Shown piece by piece: positions 47,916 to 57,055 of a stretch of DNA of 64,000 nt. The position numbers and the translations under genes are program-made. Numbering within the stretch: position 1 is the first letter of the stretch; the number at the start of each line of letters is the position of its first letter. This DNA comes from Opitutia bacterium Tous-C4FEB. GTDB taxonomy: Bacteria > Verrucomicrobiota > Verrucomicrobiia > Opitutales > Opitutaceae. The notes under the pieces were generated by a model. It worked only from the letters and a program-made list of their open reading frames with translations, was not told where the DNA came from and searched no databases. The stretch lies in contig NEVA01000013.1 of the NCBI GenBank assembly GCA_002304445.1, positions 1-64,000 on the forward strand, in the 5' to 3' direction.

Positions 47916-49570
47916 TGTCCGCTTCCCTGCTTCCCTCGTCGGCCCTCCCTCGGCATCTCTTGCGCTTTTTCGCGGCCATCGCCGTCCCGTTCCTTCTCTT
48001 CGCCTTCACCGGCTGCGGCAAACGCGAGACCACCGTCGAACTCGGCAACCGCGAGGGCATCCTCCACCTCAGCATCGGCTCCGAACCCTCCGATCTCGAT
48101 CCGCAGACCGTCACCGGCACCGGCGACGCCAAGATCATCCAGGCCCTCTTCGAACCCCTCGTCAGCTACGAGACCGGCACGCTTGCACCCGTCCCCGCCC
48201 TCGCCGAGCGCTGGGAAATCTCCGCCGACGGCCTTACCTACACGTTTCATCTCCGCCCCGATGCCAAGTGGTCCAACGGCGACCCCGTCACCGCCCAGGA
48301 TTGCGTCGATTCGTGGCGCCGCATTCTCACGCCCTCGCTCGCCGCCGACTACGCCTACTTTCTCTACCTCCTGCGCGGCGCCGAAGATTTCAACAAGGGC
48401 CGCTCCGCCGATTTTTCCAACGTCGGCGCCGTCGCCCGCGACGCCCGTACGCTCGTCGTCACACTCACCCACCCCGCGCCCTACTTCCTCCAGATTCTCC
48501 TCAACTCCCCGTGGCGCCCCATCCACCTCCGCTCCATCGCCGCCGTCGGCGACCCCTACAACCGCAGCACGAAATGGACCCTCCCCGGTGCCCTCGTCTC
48601 CAGCGGCCCGTTCGTCCTGAAGGAGTGGTCCCTCAACCGGCGCGTCATCGTCGAGAAATCCCCCACCTACTACGACCGCGCCAAGGTTCGCCTCAACGCC
48701 CTCCACTTCTATCCCATCGACAACATCGACGCCGAAGAACGCGCCTTCCGCGCCGGCCAACTCCACATGACCTGGGCTCTGCCGCTCTCCAAGGTCGTCC
48801 CGCTCCAGCGCGAAAAATCTCCCGCCCTCCGCATCGATCCTTTTCTCGAGACCTACTTTTTCCGACTCAACGTCCGCAAAGCCCCGCTCGACGACGTGCG
48901 CATCCGTCGCGCCCTTTCCCTCGCCATCGACCGCGACGCCATCGCCACCAAAATTCTCCCCGGCGGACGCCAACCCGCCCCCACTTTCGTCTCGCCGCTT
49001 CTCGTCGGCTACACGCCCCCGGCCCGCAAAGCCTATGACCCCGAGGCCGCCCGCCGCCTGCTTGCCGAGGCCGGCCACGCCAAGGGCGCCGGCCTCCCGC
49101 CCATCGAGATTCTCTACAACAATTCCGAAATCCTCCGCCTCGTCGGCGAAGCCATCCAGCAGATGTGGTCGCGCGAACTCGGCGTCGAGGTCCGCCTTTC
49201 CAACCAAGAGAAAAAAGTCGTCTTCGCCAACCGCCGCGCCGGCGACTATCAGGTTCTCCTCGGCAGCTGGACCGCCGACTACCTCGACGCCACCACGTTC
49301 CTCGACATGTGGCTGAGCGATTCCGGCAACAACCACACCGGCTGGAAATCCCCCGCCTACGACGCCCTCGCCGCCCGCGCCCGCACGATCGCCGACCCCA
49401 ACGCCCGCGCCGCCGTCCTCGCCGAGGCCGAGACCCTTGTCCTCGATGCCGCGCCGATTATCCCGATTTATTTCAACACCCACGTCTACCTGCTCCACCC
49501 TTCCGTGAAAGGCTGGCAACCCACGCCGATGGACCACACCGACTACCGCTACGTCTCCCTCGAAAAGTAG
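47915..49570 (+). CDS. OppA-like oligopeptide ABC transporter substrate-binding lipoprotein, copy 1
   Basis: The 551-residue protein has a long hydrophobic signal ending in the lipobox FAFTGC (Cys34), then an SBP_bac_5 domain with LHLSIGSEPSDLDPQTVTG, KIIQALFEPLVSYE, WEISADGLTYTFHLRPDAKW, VRIRRALSLAIDR and PAYDALAARAR. The OppA group binds short peptides for an ABC importer. No permease or ATPase genes are adjacent. Its start overlaps the ispF stop (TAATG). It is followed by a second homologue, separated by a family A repeat. Confidence 0.92.
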   Translation: MSASLLPSSALPRHLLRFFAAIAVPFLLFAFTGCGKRETTVELGNREGILHLSIGSEPSDLDPQTVTGTGDAKIIQALFEPLVSYETGTLAPVPALAERWEISADGLTYTFHLRPDAKWSNGDPVTAQDCVDSWRRILTPSLAADYAYFLYLLRGAEDFNKGRSADFSNVGAVARDARTLVVTLTHPAPYFLQILLNSPWRPIHLRSIAAVGDPYNRSTKWTLPGALVSSGPFVLKEWSLNRRVIVEKSPTYYDRAKVRLNALHFYPIDNIDAEERAFRAGQLHMTWALPLSKVVPLQREKSPALRIDPFLETYFFRLNVRKAPLDDVRIRRALSLAIDRDAIATKILPGGRQPAPTFVSPLLVGYTPPARKAYDPEAARRLLAEAGHAKGAGLPPIEILYNNSEILRLVGEAIQQMWSRELGVEVRLSNQEKKVVFANRRAGDYQVLLGSWTADYLDATTFLDMWLSDSGNNHTGWKSPAYDALAARARTIADPNARAAVLAEAETLVLDAAPIIPIYFNTHVYLLHPSVKGWQPTPMDHTDYRYVSLEK

Positions 49571-49596
49571 GGCAGGGTCTCCGACCCGCCCTCCGC
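49565..49596. repeat. Dispersed repeat, family A, copy 6
   Basis: AGTAGGGCAGGGTCTCCGAC followed by CCGCCCTC fills most of the 36-bp gap between the two OppA-like genes. It is an almost exact match to the arms of the 9.3- and 15.8-kb copies. Confidence 0.7.
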
Positions 49597-49606
49597 GCCT
49601 CCGCCC

Positions 49607-51268
49607 ATGTCACTCTCGCGCCCGTCCGCCTCCACGAGCCCCCGCCTTCGTCTCTCCGGCCCTTTCGCGCTGCTCTTTGCACTCCTCTGCGTCTTTTTGC
49701 TCCCCGCCTGCGCCAAAAAACATCCCGCGCCCCCCTCCGACACCGCGCCCCAAGTCCTCCGGCTCAGCCAACGCAACGAACCCGCCGACCTCGACCCCGC
49801 CACCGCCACGCTGCCCGACGAATTCTTCATCATCCGCGCGCTCGCCGAGGGCCTCGTCACCGCCGGCCCCGACGGCCGCACCCCGCAACCCGCCGTCGCC
49901 TCCCGCTGGGAAATCTCGCCCGACGCGCTTACGTACACGTTCCACCTCCGCCCCGAGGCTCGCTGGTCCAACGGCGACCGCGTCACCTCCGGCGACTTCA
50001 TCGACTCTTACCGCCGCATCCTGACGCCCGCCACCGCCGCGCCCAAAGCCCCTCTTTTTTTTCCCGTCAAAAACGCCCGCGCCTTCGCCGCCGGCACTCT
50101 GACCGACTTTTCCTCCGTCGGTTTCACCGCGCCCGATCCCCGGAAACTCGTCGTCACGCTCGAGCACCCCACGCCCGCGTTTCTCCTCTACGTCGCCAGC
50201 GGCCCTTGGCTGCCCGTTCACCCGGCCACCGTCGCGAAGCACGGCCGCACGTGGACCCAGCCCGCGCATCACATCGGCAACGGGCCCTTCACCCTCGCCG
50301 AGTGGCGCCAACAGCAACGCATCATCGTCAAAAAAAATCCCGCCTACCGCGCCGCCGCGGCCGTGCGCCTCGACGAAATCCAGTTTCTCCGCTTCGACAG
50401 CGGCGACACCGAAGAACGCGCCTACCGCGCCGGCCAAGTCGATGTCACGATGTCGGTTCCCGTTTCGAAACTTGAAACCTACACCCGCGACCGCCCCGCC
50501 GAGATCTTCCAAACGCCCCTCGCCGAGACCCGCTACCTTACCTTCAACACCCGCCGACCGCCCCTCGACGATCCCCGCGTCCGCCGCGCCCTAAGCCTGG
50601 CCATCGACCGCGAAAAAATCACCGCCCTCGTTCTCCGCGGCGGCCAACTCCCCACCACGACCTTCCTCCCGCCGTCTTTGGTGGAGCCCGATCTCCGAGC
50701 GGGCTCTCCGAATCCCACGCCCCAAGCCTCCACTCCCTCGCCCCTCGCCCACGCCCGCGAGGCGGCCGCCCTCCTCACCGCCGCCGGCTTCCCTGGCGGC
50801 AAGAACTTCCCCCGCCTTGAACTCACCGGCTGGTCGCAGACCCCCGTGCTCGAGGCGATCCAAGCCATGTGGAAATCTACCCTCGGGATCGAAGTCGCGA
50901 TCGCGCTCCGCGACGCAAAAGTCCACCTCTCCGCCCTCGGCACCGGCGACTACGACATCGGCTTCATCACTGAAATTCCCGACCTAGCCGACGCCGCCTC
51001 GTCCCTCGAAAATTTCACCACCGGCGCCCCCGGCAATTACCCCGGTTGGTCAGATTCCCACTACGACGCACTCTTCGCCCCGCGTCCTCTAGCGTCTCCG
51101 CCCAAACTCGAAGCGGGCGCAGCCGAAGCCCTCCTCCTTGAAGCCGCGCCGATCGCCCCGCTTTATTTCAACACGAAAAACTGGCTCAAATCCCCCCGCG
51201 TCCAAGGCTGGCAGGAAGACCCGTTCTGGTCCCGCGACTACGTCGGCGTATTTCTCGCCGCACCGTGA
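49607..51268 (+). CDS. OppA-like oligopeptide-binding lipoprotein, copy 2
   Basis: The 553-residue protein has a lipobox LLPAC (Cys35) and the same SBP_bac_5 landmarks as its neighbour: LRLSQRNEPADLDPATA, FIIRALAEGLVT, WEISPDALTYTFHLRPEARW, VRRALSLAIDREKI and SHYDALFAPR. The pair looks like an old tandem duplication with strong divergence. Residues near 360-372 (EPDLRAGSPNPTP) are encoded by a family C palindromic repeat in frame, giving a Pro-rich insertion. Without permease genes nearby, it may feed a shared importer encoded elsewhere or act in sensing. Confidence 0.9.
   Translation: MSLSRPSASTSPRLRLSGPFALLFALLCVFLLPACAKKHPAPPSDTAPQVLRLSQRNEPADLDPATATLPDEFFIIRALAEGLVTAGPDGRTPQPAVASRWEISPDALTYTFHLRPEARWSNGDRVTSGDFIDSYRRILTPATAAPKAPLFFPVKNARAFAAGTLTDFSSVGFTAPDPRKLVVTLEHPTPAFLLYVASGPWLPVHPATVAKHGRTWTQPAHHIGNGPFTLAEWRQQQRIIVKKNPAYRAAAAVRLDEIQFLRFDSGDTEERAYRAGQVDVTMSVPVSKLETYTRDRPAEIFQTPLAETRYLTFNTRRPPLDDPRVRRALSLAIDREKITALVLRGGQLPTTTFLPPSLVEPDLRAGSPNPTPQASTPSPLAHAREAAALLTAAGFPGGKNFPRLELTGWSQTPVLEAIQAMWKSTLGIEVAIALRDAKVHLSALGTGDYDIGFITEIPDLADAASSLENFTTGAPGNYPGWSDSHYDALFAPRPLASPPKLEAGAAEALLLEAAPIAPLYFNTKNWLKSPRVQGWQEDPFWSRDYVGVFLAAP
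50681..50712. repeat. Family C palindrome inside the second OppA-like gene
   Basis: GTGGAGCCCGATCTCCGAGC followed by GGGCTCTCC contains GAGCCCG and CGGGCTC as an inverted repeat, the form of the GAGCGGGCTC extragenic elements. It is read in frame and adds a short Arg/Pro/Ser segment absent from the neighbouring paralogue. Confidence 0.55.
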
Positions 51269-51664
51269 TCTGCCGCCTCAGTCGTGCCGATTCCGCATCC
51301 GCTCCCGACCTTTCCACCTCTCGCCGGAACCCGCTGGGTTCGGATTTCTCGGAAAAATTCCATGCGCGCGAATGGATCGCCGGCAGCCGTTGGTTCCACC
51401 GGTCGCACAGCGGTCTCTTTGGCGTAAACGGCGGCTAAGACGGCACTCTCTTAAGCGTCGGTCGCCGCTGGAATTTTTGAATTCGACGCCGCTGCCGCTC
51501 GGGCAGCCCCCTTGCTCTTCTCGCCGTCACTCGGCCGCACGGTCATCGCGTAACTACCTCCTAAGGCGAAAAGTCACATCTCAGAGGTGGACAGAGGGGC
51601 GCCGGCTTCTAATGTGCACCTCCGGCAAAGTCACACCCCCTGTGAACGCCCAAACCCTGTCTAT
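51269..51664. other. Non-coding leader region of 396 bp before the second TonB receptor
   Basis: No credible gene is seen. The text contains several short palindromes (for example GGCGGCTAAGACGGC, and GACGCCGCTGCCGCTCGG) and ends with ACCTCCTAAGGCGAAAAGTC and CACCTCCGGCAAAG blocks before the ATG. A cobalamin-type box was looked for and not found. A promoter and a regulated leader are possible but unproven. Confidence 0.4.
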
Positions 51665-54079
51665 ATGAACACCAAAACCCACCTGAGAAAAGCCTGCTGC
51701 GCGTTCATCGCGCTCAGCGCGCTCGCCGTCGCCCAAACCGCCCCCGTCGCCCCCGCGACGAGCGCCGAATCCGAAACCATCAAGCTCACCGAATTCACGG
51801 TGAAGGCCGAGCCCAACCGCGGCTACGCTGCCTCGGAAACCCTCACCGGCAGCCGCGTGCGCACGCAGATCGCCGAACTGCCCTACACCGTCAACGTCAT
51901 CACCAGCGAGTTCTTCGAGGACTTCGGCATTTTTGAGTTCTCCGACAACCTGATCCAGGTCGGCGGCTTCACCGGTCTCGACGTCGGCGGAGGCTTCAAT
52001 CTGCGCGGCTTCGGTTCCACCTCCCAACTCCGCGACGGCTTCTTCCGCCTCGGCCGCTATGGTTCCAGCAACGTCGACCGCATCGAAATCATCAAAGGAA
52101 ACAACGCCGCCATCTATGGCCGCACCTCTCCCGGCGGCATGATGAACATGGTCTCCAAGCAGCCCCGGGCAAAAGAGAGTCAGCGGCTTTCGGTCAACTA
52201 CGGCAACGAGGGCACACAGCGCGGCACGCTGGAGACCGCCGGTCCCGTGGCGCGCACCGCACTCGGCAGCACCAACTACATCTTCACCGCCTCCCACTTC
52301 CAAAAGGAGTTCGACATGGAGTATGCCCGCAACCGGAACCAGGAATACTACCTCGCCGTCAAAAATGACTTTCCCGACGGCTCGAGCCTCTTCTTGTCCG
52401 CCGAATACTTCCTGCAAATCCGGCACTCACCCAACAGTTCCGCCCCGCTGGTCATCGACCAAAAGAGCACGACCGACGCCTCCGACGATATCGCCGTCGG
52501 CTACGCCAAGAATCTCGCCCGCTTCAACGCCCACGGCCCCCGCAGCCAGCTCGACCGCGGTTCCTCCAACTACGGCGCCGTCTACGACAAAAAATTCACC
52601 GATATCTTCAGCACCCGCATCGCGTCCAACTACTACCTCGCCCGCCGCTGGGACTATAACCAGAACAACAGCTGGGGCACCATTAACATCAACCCGCCGG
52701 CCAACGCCACCACCGGCATCGTTCCTCCCGTCACGTCCACCCGCGGCGCCGTCCCCAACACGACCCGCATCATCGAAGACGGCGGCGGCCTCCAGGCCGA
52801 CCTTCTCGCCCAATACAAAACCAATCGCGGCAAGGTTGAGCACAAGACCCTGGTTACCCTCGATATCAACGACTACTACCGCTGGGACCCCTCACTCAGA
52901 TACGCCAATGCAAGCCATCCCAACCTCGTCGCTTGGAACGCCGCCGGATCGGGCCGGGTCGTGACGCTTGATTCCAACCTCAACCCCACCAGTCCGATCA
53001 ACTATTTCACCGCGCCGCTCGACCCCACCATCGGCGAAAAGACCCGCAACCAGAAGCGCCGCATCACCGTCATCGGCGGTCTGCTTCGCCAACAATCCTC
53101 CTTCATGGAGGGTCGCCTGCTCACCTTCGCCGGTCTTCGTTTCGACTCGGTTCGTTTCCGCGATCGCGATTTCATCGGTTTCGCTCCGACGCGGACCGCG
53201 CCAATCCCTTATGTCACCGGCTCGATGATCGACAAGACGATCAACCTCACCAAGCCCAACCTTGGCTTTAATTACAAACTTACGCCCAACCTGCGCGTCT
53301 ACGGCAGTTACAGCGAGAGCTACTTCGTTTCCCAAAACGACAACGCCGCCCAGCATTACGACCCCACCTTCAAGCCCGAGGTTGCCGATGGTTACGACTA
53401 CGGCTTCAAAGGCTCCTTCTTCGAGGACCGCCTCAACTTTACGGTCAGCGGCTACTACGCCAACCGTTACAACGTCAGCGTCACCAACCTCGTTGAAACG
53501 CCGATCGGTTCGGGCAGTTTTGTCCAAGTCAACGAGCGCGAAGGCGACCAACTCGTCCGCGGTTATGAAATCGATGTCACCTACAAGGTGAGCAATGAAG
53601 TCTCCACCGGCGGCAGCTGGGGCCACGTCTACTCCATCTACACCGACTTCGGCGAAGCGAACCCCGCTGCCATCGGTCGTCGGGTCAACGGCATCTCGCC
53701 GCAAAACGGCAGCGTTTATGTGAAATACGAACCCAAAGGCGGCGCGCTCAATAACTTCTCCTTCAACGTCAGCGTCTCCCACCTCGCCAGGACGCCCACC
53801 GAGGCGCCGAACGCCGGCGATACTTACAGCACATCTGCGACCGGCGTCCGCACGATCACCCGCTCCACCCGCCAATATGCCTTGGGCATCCCGTCGTTCA
53901 CCCTTTGGAGCGTCGGCGCCCGCTACAAGCTCTCGCGCGTCGGCATCTACGACCACACGTTCGCGGTCAATATCAACAACCTCTTCGACAAGGAATACCT
54001 CCGCGTCAATCGCCTCATCGGCGAGAAGCAGGCGATCCTGTTCACCTACACGCTCAATCGCTCCGGCTCCCGCCGCTGA
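51665..54079 (+). CDS. TonB-dependent receptor, siderophore-receptor type
   Basis: The 804-residue outer-membrane protein has a signal peptide (cleavage near LAVAQ), a TonB-box region (IKLTEFTVKAEPN), a plug with NVITSEFFEDFG, FNLRGFG and VDRIEIIKGNNAAIYGRTSPGGMMNMVSK (split signature of the plug end), and a long barrel with DHTFAVNINNLFDKEYL near the C-terminus. The plug pattern (pyoverdine/ferrichrome-type) differs from the SusC-like receptor at 19-22 kb and suggests a siderophore, metal complex or small glycan ligand. It ends with basic residues after a normal C-terminal strand. A clear terminator follows. Confidence 0.93.
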   Translation: MNTKTHLRKACCAFIALSALAVAQTAPVAPATSAESETIKLTEFTVKAEPNRGYAASETLTGSRVRTQIAELPYTVNVITSEFFEDFGIFEFSDNLIQVGGFTGLDVGGGFNLRGFGSTSQLRDGFFRLGRYGSSNVDRIEIIKGNNAAIYGRTSPGGMMNMVSKQPRAKESQRLSVNYGNEGTQRGTLETAGPVARTALGSTNYIFTASHFQKEFDMEYARNRNQEYYLAVKNDFPDGSSLFLSAEYFLQIRHSPNSSAPLVIDQKSTTDASDDIAVGYAKNLARFNAHGPRSQLDRGSSNYGAVYDKKFTDIFSTRIASNYYLARRWDYNQNNSWGTININPPANATTGIVPPVTSTRGAVPNTTRIIEDGGGLQADLLAQYKTNRGKVEHKTLVTLDINDYYRWDPSLRYANASHPNLVAWNAAGSGRVVTLDSNLNPTSPINYFTAPLDPTIGEKTRNQKRRITVIGGLLRQQSSFMEGRLLTFAGLRFDSVRFRDRDFIGFAPTRTAPIPYVTGSMIDKTINLTKPNLGFNYKLTPNLRVYGSYSESYFVSQNDNAAQHYDPTFKPEVADGYDYGFKGSFFEDRLNFTVSGYYANRYNVSVTNLVETPIGSGSFVQVNEREGDQLVRGYEIDVTYKVSNEVSTGGSWGHVYSIYTDFGEANPAAIGRRVNGISPQNGSVYVKYEPKGGALNNFSFNVSVSHLARTPTEAPNAGDTYSTSATGVRTITRSTRQYALGIPSFTLWSVGARYKLSRVGIYDHTFAVNINNLFDKEYLRVNRLIGEKQAILFTYTLNRSGSRR

Positions 54080-54109
54080 TCGATCCGACTGCGCACACGT
54101 CGCTTAATC

Positions 54110-54138
54110 GGCGGGGACCAAAAGTCCCCGCCTTTTTT
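54110..54138 (+). terminator. Rho-independent terminator of the second TonB receptor
   Basis: GGCGGGGAC (54110-54118) and GTCCCCGCC (54124-54132) form a perfect 9-bp stem with a CAAAA loop, then six T. Confidence 0.92.
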
Positions 54139-54148
54139 GTGCCCCGAT

Positions 54149-54514
54149 TCAACCGTTCCCGCCTCGCCCCGCTACTGCCGCCCGCGCCAACACCGCCCGA
54201 CACAGGGCCTCTCCTCGATTAAAGTCCCGGCACGTCTGCGGCCGCGTCTCGTAAATCGTGCAGAGCATCGTCGCCGCATCCAGCGCCACACAGGCGCCGT
54301 CGCCCCGTTGATCCATGCAGCGCACGCCTTCGTGCTCAGTCGTCAACGCCACTTCCACCACATCCCCCGCGCGCAATTCCACCACCAGGTGACAGCAACG
54401 CCCACAACCGGCGCACAACGGGAGATCGGGATAAGTCGTAATCCTGCGCAGCCCGACGCCTCCGGCGCCCGATTGCGACCCTTTTGATTTCCTTCGGGCG
54501 CAACTCCGCACCAC
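54149..54514 (-). CDS. YkgJ-family cysteine-cluster protein (zinc or iron-sulfur binding)
   Basis: The roughly 121-residue protein has the CxxCxxCC cluster (CAGCGRCCHL) followed by GDVVEVALTTEHEGVRCMD, ACVALDAATMLCTIYETRPQTCRDFN, matching the YkgJ/CxxCxxCC family, whose metal is zinc or an Fe-S centre. A cytosolic role in metal handling or protein modification is assumed from the family; it is uncharacterised. The open frame continues to 54604, but that part overlaps the divergent phospholipase gene, so GTG 54514 (or 54511) is the likely start. It converges on the terminator after the TonB receptor. Confidence 0.8.
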   Translation of the reverse strand: MVRSCARRKSKGSQSGAGGVGLRRITTYPDLPLCAGCGRCCHLVVELRAGDVVEVALTTEHEGVRCMDQRGDGACVALDAATMLCTIYETRPQTCRDFNRGEALCRAVLARAAVAGRGGNG

Positions 54515-54527
54515 GCTCGCGTTCTCT

Positions 54528-55697
54528 TTGCCCGTGCTCCGCGACTCCCCTAAGTCCCGCTCCCGCTCCGCCCGCGCCGCCGCCCATTGGCTGCCAAACG
54601 GCACCGCCGCCTACGCCCGGATCCTCGCGCTCACCGGCGCCGCCCAAACCTCCATCCGCTGCGAAACCTACATCTGGGGCAATGACCCCGTTGCCCATCG
54701 TTTTCGGGCCGCGTTCGCCCGCGCCGCCGCCCGTGGCGTCCGGGTCCACGTCCTCATCGACGGAGTCGGCTCCTCGTCCTTGCCCGCGGGCTACTGGCAA
54801 GAACTGGAAAATGCCGGCGGTACCGTCCGGGTCTTCAACCCGATCAGTCTCCGCCATTTTTCGATCCGGGATCATCGCAAAATTTTCATCGTCGACGATG
54901 CCATCGCGATCACCGGCGGCTTCAATATCGCTGCCGAATACGACGGCGACGGCGTCACCTCCGGCTGGCGCGATCTCGGCCTTGAGCTCACCGACCCGGC
55001 CGTCATCCGCCCGCTCGTCACGGCCTTCGACGAGATGTTTGCCGCCCATGAGCTTCGCCCGTGGCTGCTCCGTCGCATCCCCCGCCGGACTACTCCGCCG
55101 CAGGCCCGCACCAGCGAAGTTGGTCCCGTGCTCTTCAGCGGCCCCCACCTGGTCCGCAACGAATTCAGCCGCCAATTGCTCCGACTGTTGAAATCCGCGC
55201 GCCACGTCCGCATCGCCTCGGCCTACTTCGCGCCCAGTTTCCGCCTGCGTCGCGCCCTGCGCGGCGTCGCCCGCCGCGGCGGGACGGTCGAGCTTCTGCT
55301 CGCCGGCCCCACCGACGTGCCCCTCGCCCAACTGGCCGCGCGCTCCCTGTACGGTGCCTTACTTAAGGCCGGCATCCGCATCTGGGAATATCAACCGCAG
55401 GTTCTCCACACCAAACTCGCGCTCGTGGACGACACCCTGTTCGTTGGCTCCGCGAACCTCGACGCGCGCTCCCTCGCCATCAATTACGAACTCACCGTCC
55501 ACCTGCGCGACGCAGCCCTCGCAGCCGAAGCCGCCGCCGACTTCGACCGGGATCTCAAGCACTCACGCGCCATCACCTACTCCGAGTGGAAGAAAACCCG
55601 CACGTGGCTCACCCGCCTCCGCGGTTCGTGGGCCCGTTTTCTCATCACGAAAGTCGACCCTTGGCTCGCCCGCCGCCAGATGCGCGGTCTCTCCTGA
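54528..55697 (+). CDS. Phospholipase D/cardiolipin synthase-family protein
   Basis: The 389-residue protein has two HxK(x)4D motifs: RDHRKIFIVDD (H116, K118, D123) and LHTKLALVDD (around 291-301). These form the paired catalytic site of the PLD superfamily, and the ClsB-like features CETYIWGND and GGFNIAAEY fit cardiolipin synthase, which condenses two phosphatidylglycerols or PG and PE at the inner membrane. There is no N-terminal membrane pair, as in ClsB. Start TTG 54528 or GTG 54534; both are weak. Confidence 0.88.
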   Translation: MPVLRDSPKSRSRSARAAAHWLPNGTAAYARILALTGAAQTSIRCETYIWGNDPVAHRFRAAFARAAARGVRVHVLIDGVGSSSLPAGYWQELENAGGTVRVFNPISLRHFSIRDHRKIFIVDDAIAITGGFNIAAEYDGDGVTSGWRDLGLELTDPAVIRPLVTAFDEMFAAHELRPWLLRRIPRRTTPPQARTSEVGPVLFSGPHLVRNEFSRQLLRLLKSARHVRIASAYFAPSFRLRRALRGVARRGGTVELLLAGPTDVPLAQLAARSLYGALLKAGIRIWEYQPQVLHTKLALVDDTLFVGSANLDARSLAINYELTVHLRDAALAAEAAADFDRDLKHSRAITYSEWKKTRTWLTRLRGSWARFLITKVDPWLARRQMRGLS

Positions 55698-55734
55698 TGC
55701 TTCTGGCGCCGCGACGCCCTCGTCGCGGACCGTT

Positions 55735-56286
55735 TCACCCCTGCCCCAACGTCTTCCGCACCATCCGCGCCATCGATTCTTCCGGGTTCAGCGCGGTCAC
55801 CCCGTTTACCGGCACCCACGCGAGTTCCTTCGACTCGTTCACGGCGCGCACCAGCGGCTCGCTCGGGTCCGCCTCGATCATGAACCGCACATCGTAGTGC
55901 CAGTGCGCCGGGTCCGTCTTCCGGGCCGGGATCCAGTGCCGGTCCACGTCAAAAATCTCCGCGCTCACCGGCCGCAGCCGCACGAGTCCGCTTTCCTCAC
56001 GCCCTTCACGCATCGCGACCGCCAGCAAATCCCCGTCGCCATCTGCATGTCCGCCGAGTTGCAGCCACTTTTCCAATTTCAAATGATGGGTGAGCAGCGT
56101 CCGCTCCCGCGCCGCATCCACGATCCAAGCCGAACCCGTCAGATGCCCCGGCACGCAGGCGCGCAACAGGCACCCCGGCTCCCTTTCGACAAAACCGATC
56201 ATGTCCGCCACCATCGCCGCCTCATGCGCATCGCTGACCCGCGCCGCATGGCTCCGCAACAAACCCAAAATCAGTTCACGCTCCAT
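55735..56286 (-). CDS. Nudix hydrolase
   Basis: The 183-residue protein has a Nudix box GGHADGDGDLLAVAMREGREESGL (the REGREESGL end is canonical, the first Glu is replaced as in a known PVC/Proteobacteria subgroup) and the helper strands LEKWLQLGGH and WHYDVRFMIE. It should hydrolyse a nucleoside diphosphate-linked substrate in the cytosol; the subgroup's substrate is not known to me. ATG 56286 starts the conserved helix (MERELILGLLRSH). It converges on the phospholipase gene. Confidence 0.88.
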   Translation of the reverse strand: MERELILGLLRSHAARVSDAHEAAMVADMIGFVEREPGCLLRACVPGHLTGSAWIVDAARERTLLTHHLKLEKWLQLGGHADGDGDLLAVAMREGREESGLVRLRPVSAEIFDVDRHWIPARKTDPAHWHYDVRFMIEADPSEPLVRAVNESKELAWVPVNGVTALNPEESMARMVRKTLGQG

Positions 56287-56463
56287 CCGCCCGACTAAGC
56301 CAGTTCCGCCACCGGGGGAAAGCCCGGATCGCACCTCCCTCCGCCGGACCCTCGCCCACATAGCCAAAACCACCGGCTGGTCCCTTGTCGCTGACGTCGC
56401 CCAATCCGCCAACCCTTAAGGTCCGAATCATCGACAACGCCACCCCAGCAACCGCCCTCCTCC

Positions 56464-57045
56464 TCACCTCGTCTCAAACCACTTCGGCTCCGCCTTCACC
56501 GCGCCTGCCGCCTCAATCTGTGGAAATATCTCCGGGACCGTATTCGCCACGCGAAACAGATCCATGTTTGCCGGTTTGAAGAATTTCTCTGCGAGCATTT
56601 TCTCAAAGAGCCGGATCAGGTCGTCGTAAAACCCGTCTTGGTTCAAAAACACGCACGGCTTCCGCACCACATCGAGCTGCCGTAGGGTCAGGATTTCCAT
56701 GATTTCCTCGAGCGTGCCGAAGCCCCCCGGCAGCGTTACAAACGCATCCGCCCGCGTCTCCATGAGTAACTTTCGTTCGCGCATCGTGATCACCGAAATG
56801 AGTTCGTCCGCCTCATCGAACGCCAGCTCGCGCACCTTCATGAATTCCGGGATCACGCCGACGACCTTTCCCCCAGCCGCCTTGGTCGCCCGCGCCACCG
56901 CGCCCATCAACCCCGTCTTGCCCCCGCCATAAACCAACCCCCACCCCTGCGCCACCAGCAACGCCCCCAACTCCTCCGCCGCCGCATAATACTTGGGATC
57001 AAGCCGGTCGCTGGACGCGCAGTAAACGCAGAGAAGTTTGGTCAT
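56464..57045 (-). CDS. LOG-family protein (cytokinin-type 5'-monophosphate phosphoribohydrolase)
   Basis: The 193-residue protein has the LOG signatures LVYGGGKTGLMGAVARA (38-54) and PGGFGTLEEIMEILT (106-120), plus the catalytic Arg/Glu pair in MRERKLLM. In plants and some bacteria these enzymes release N6-modified adenine bases from nucleoside monophosphates; most bacterial members are of unknown substrate and are sometimes misnamed lysine decarboxylase. Cytosolic. Its start lies close to the divergent gluQRS gene across a family E low-complexity repeat. Confidence 0.92.
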   Translation of the reverse strand: MTKLLCVYCASSDRLDPKYYAAAEELGALLVAQGWGLVYGGGKTGLMGAVARATKAAGGKVVGVIPEFMKVRELAFDEADELISVITMRERKLLMETRADAFVTLPGGFGTLEEIMEILTLRQLDVVRKPCVFLNQDGFYDDLIRLFEKMLAEKFFKPANMDLFRVANTVPEIFPQIEAAGAVKAEPKWFETR

Positions 57046-57055
57046 GACGAAAAAG

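Noticed and set aside
51269-51664. A cobalamin riboswitch before the second TonB receptor
   Set aside because: The conserved GCCACTG-type box and core stems were not found.
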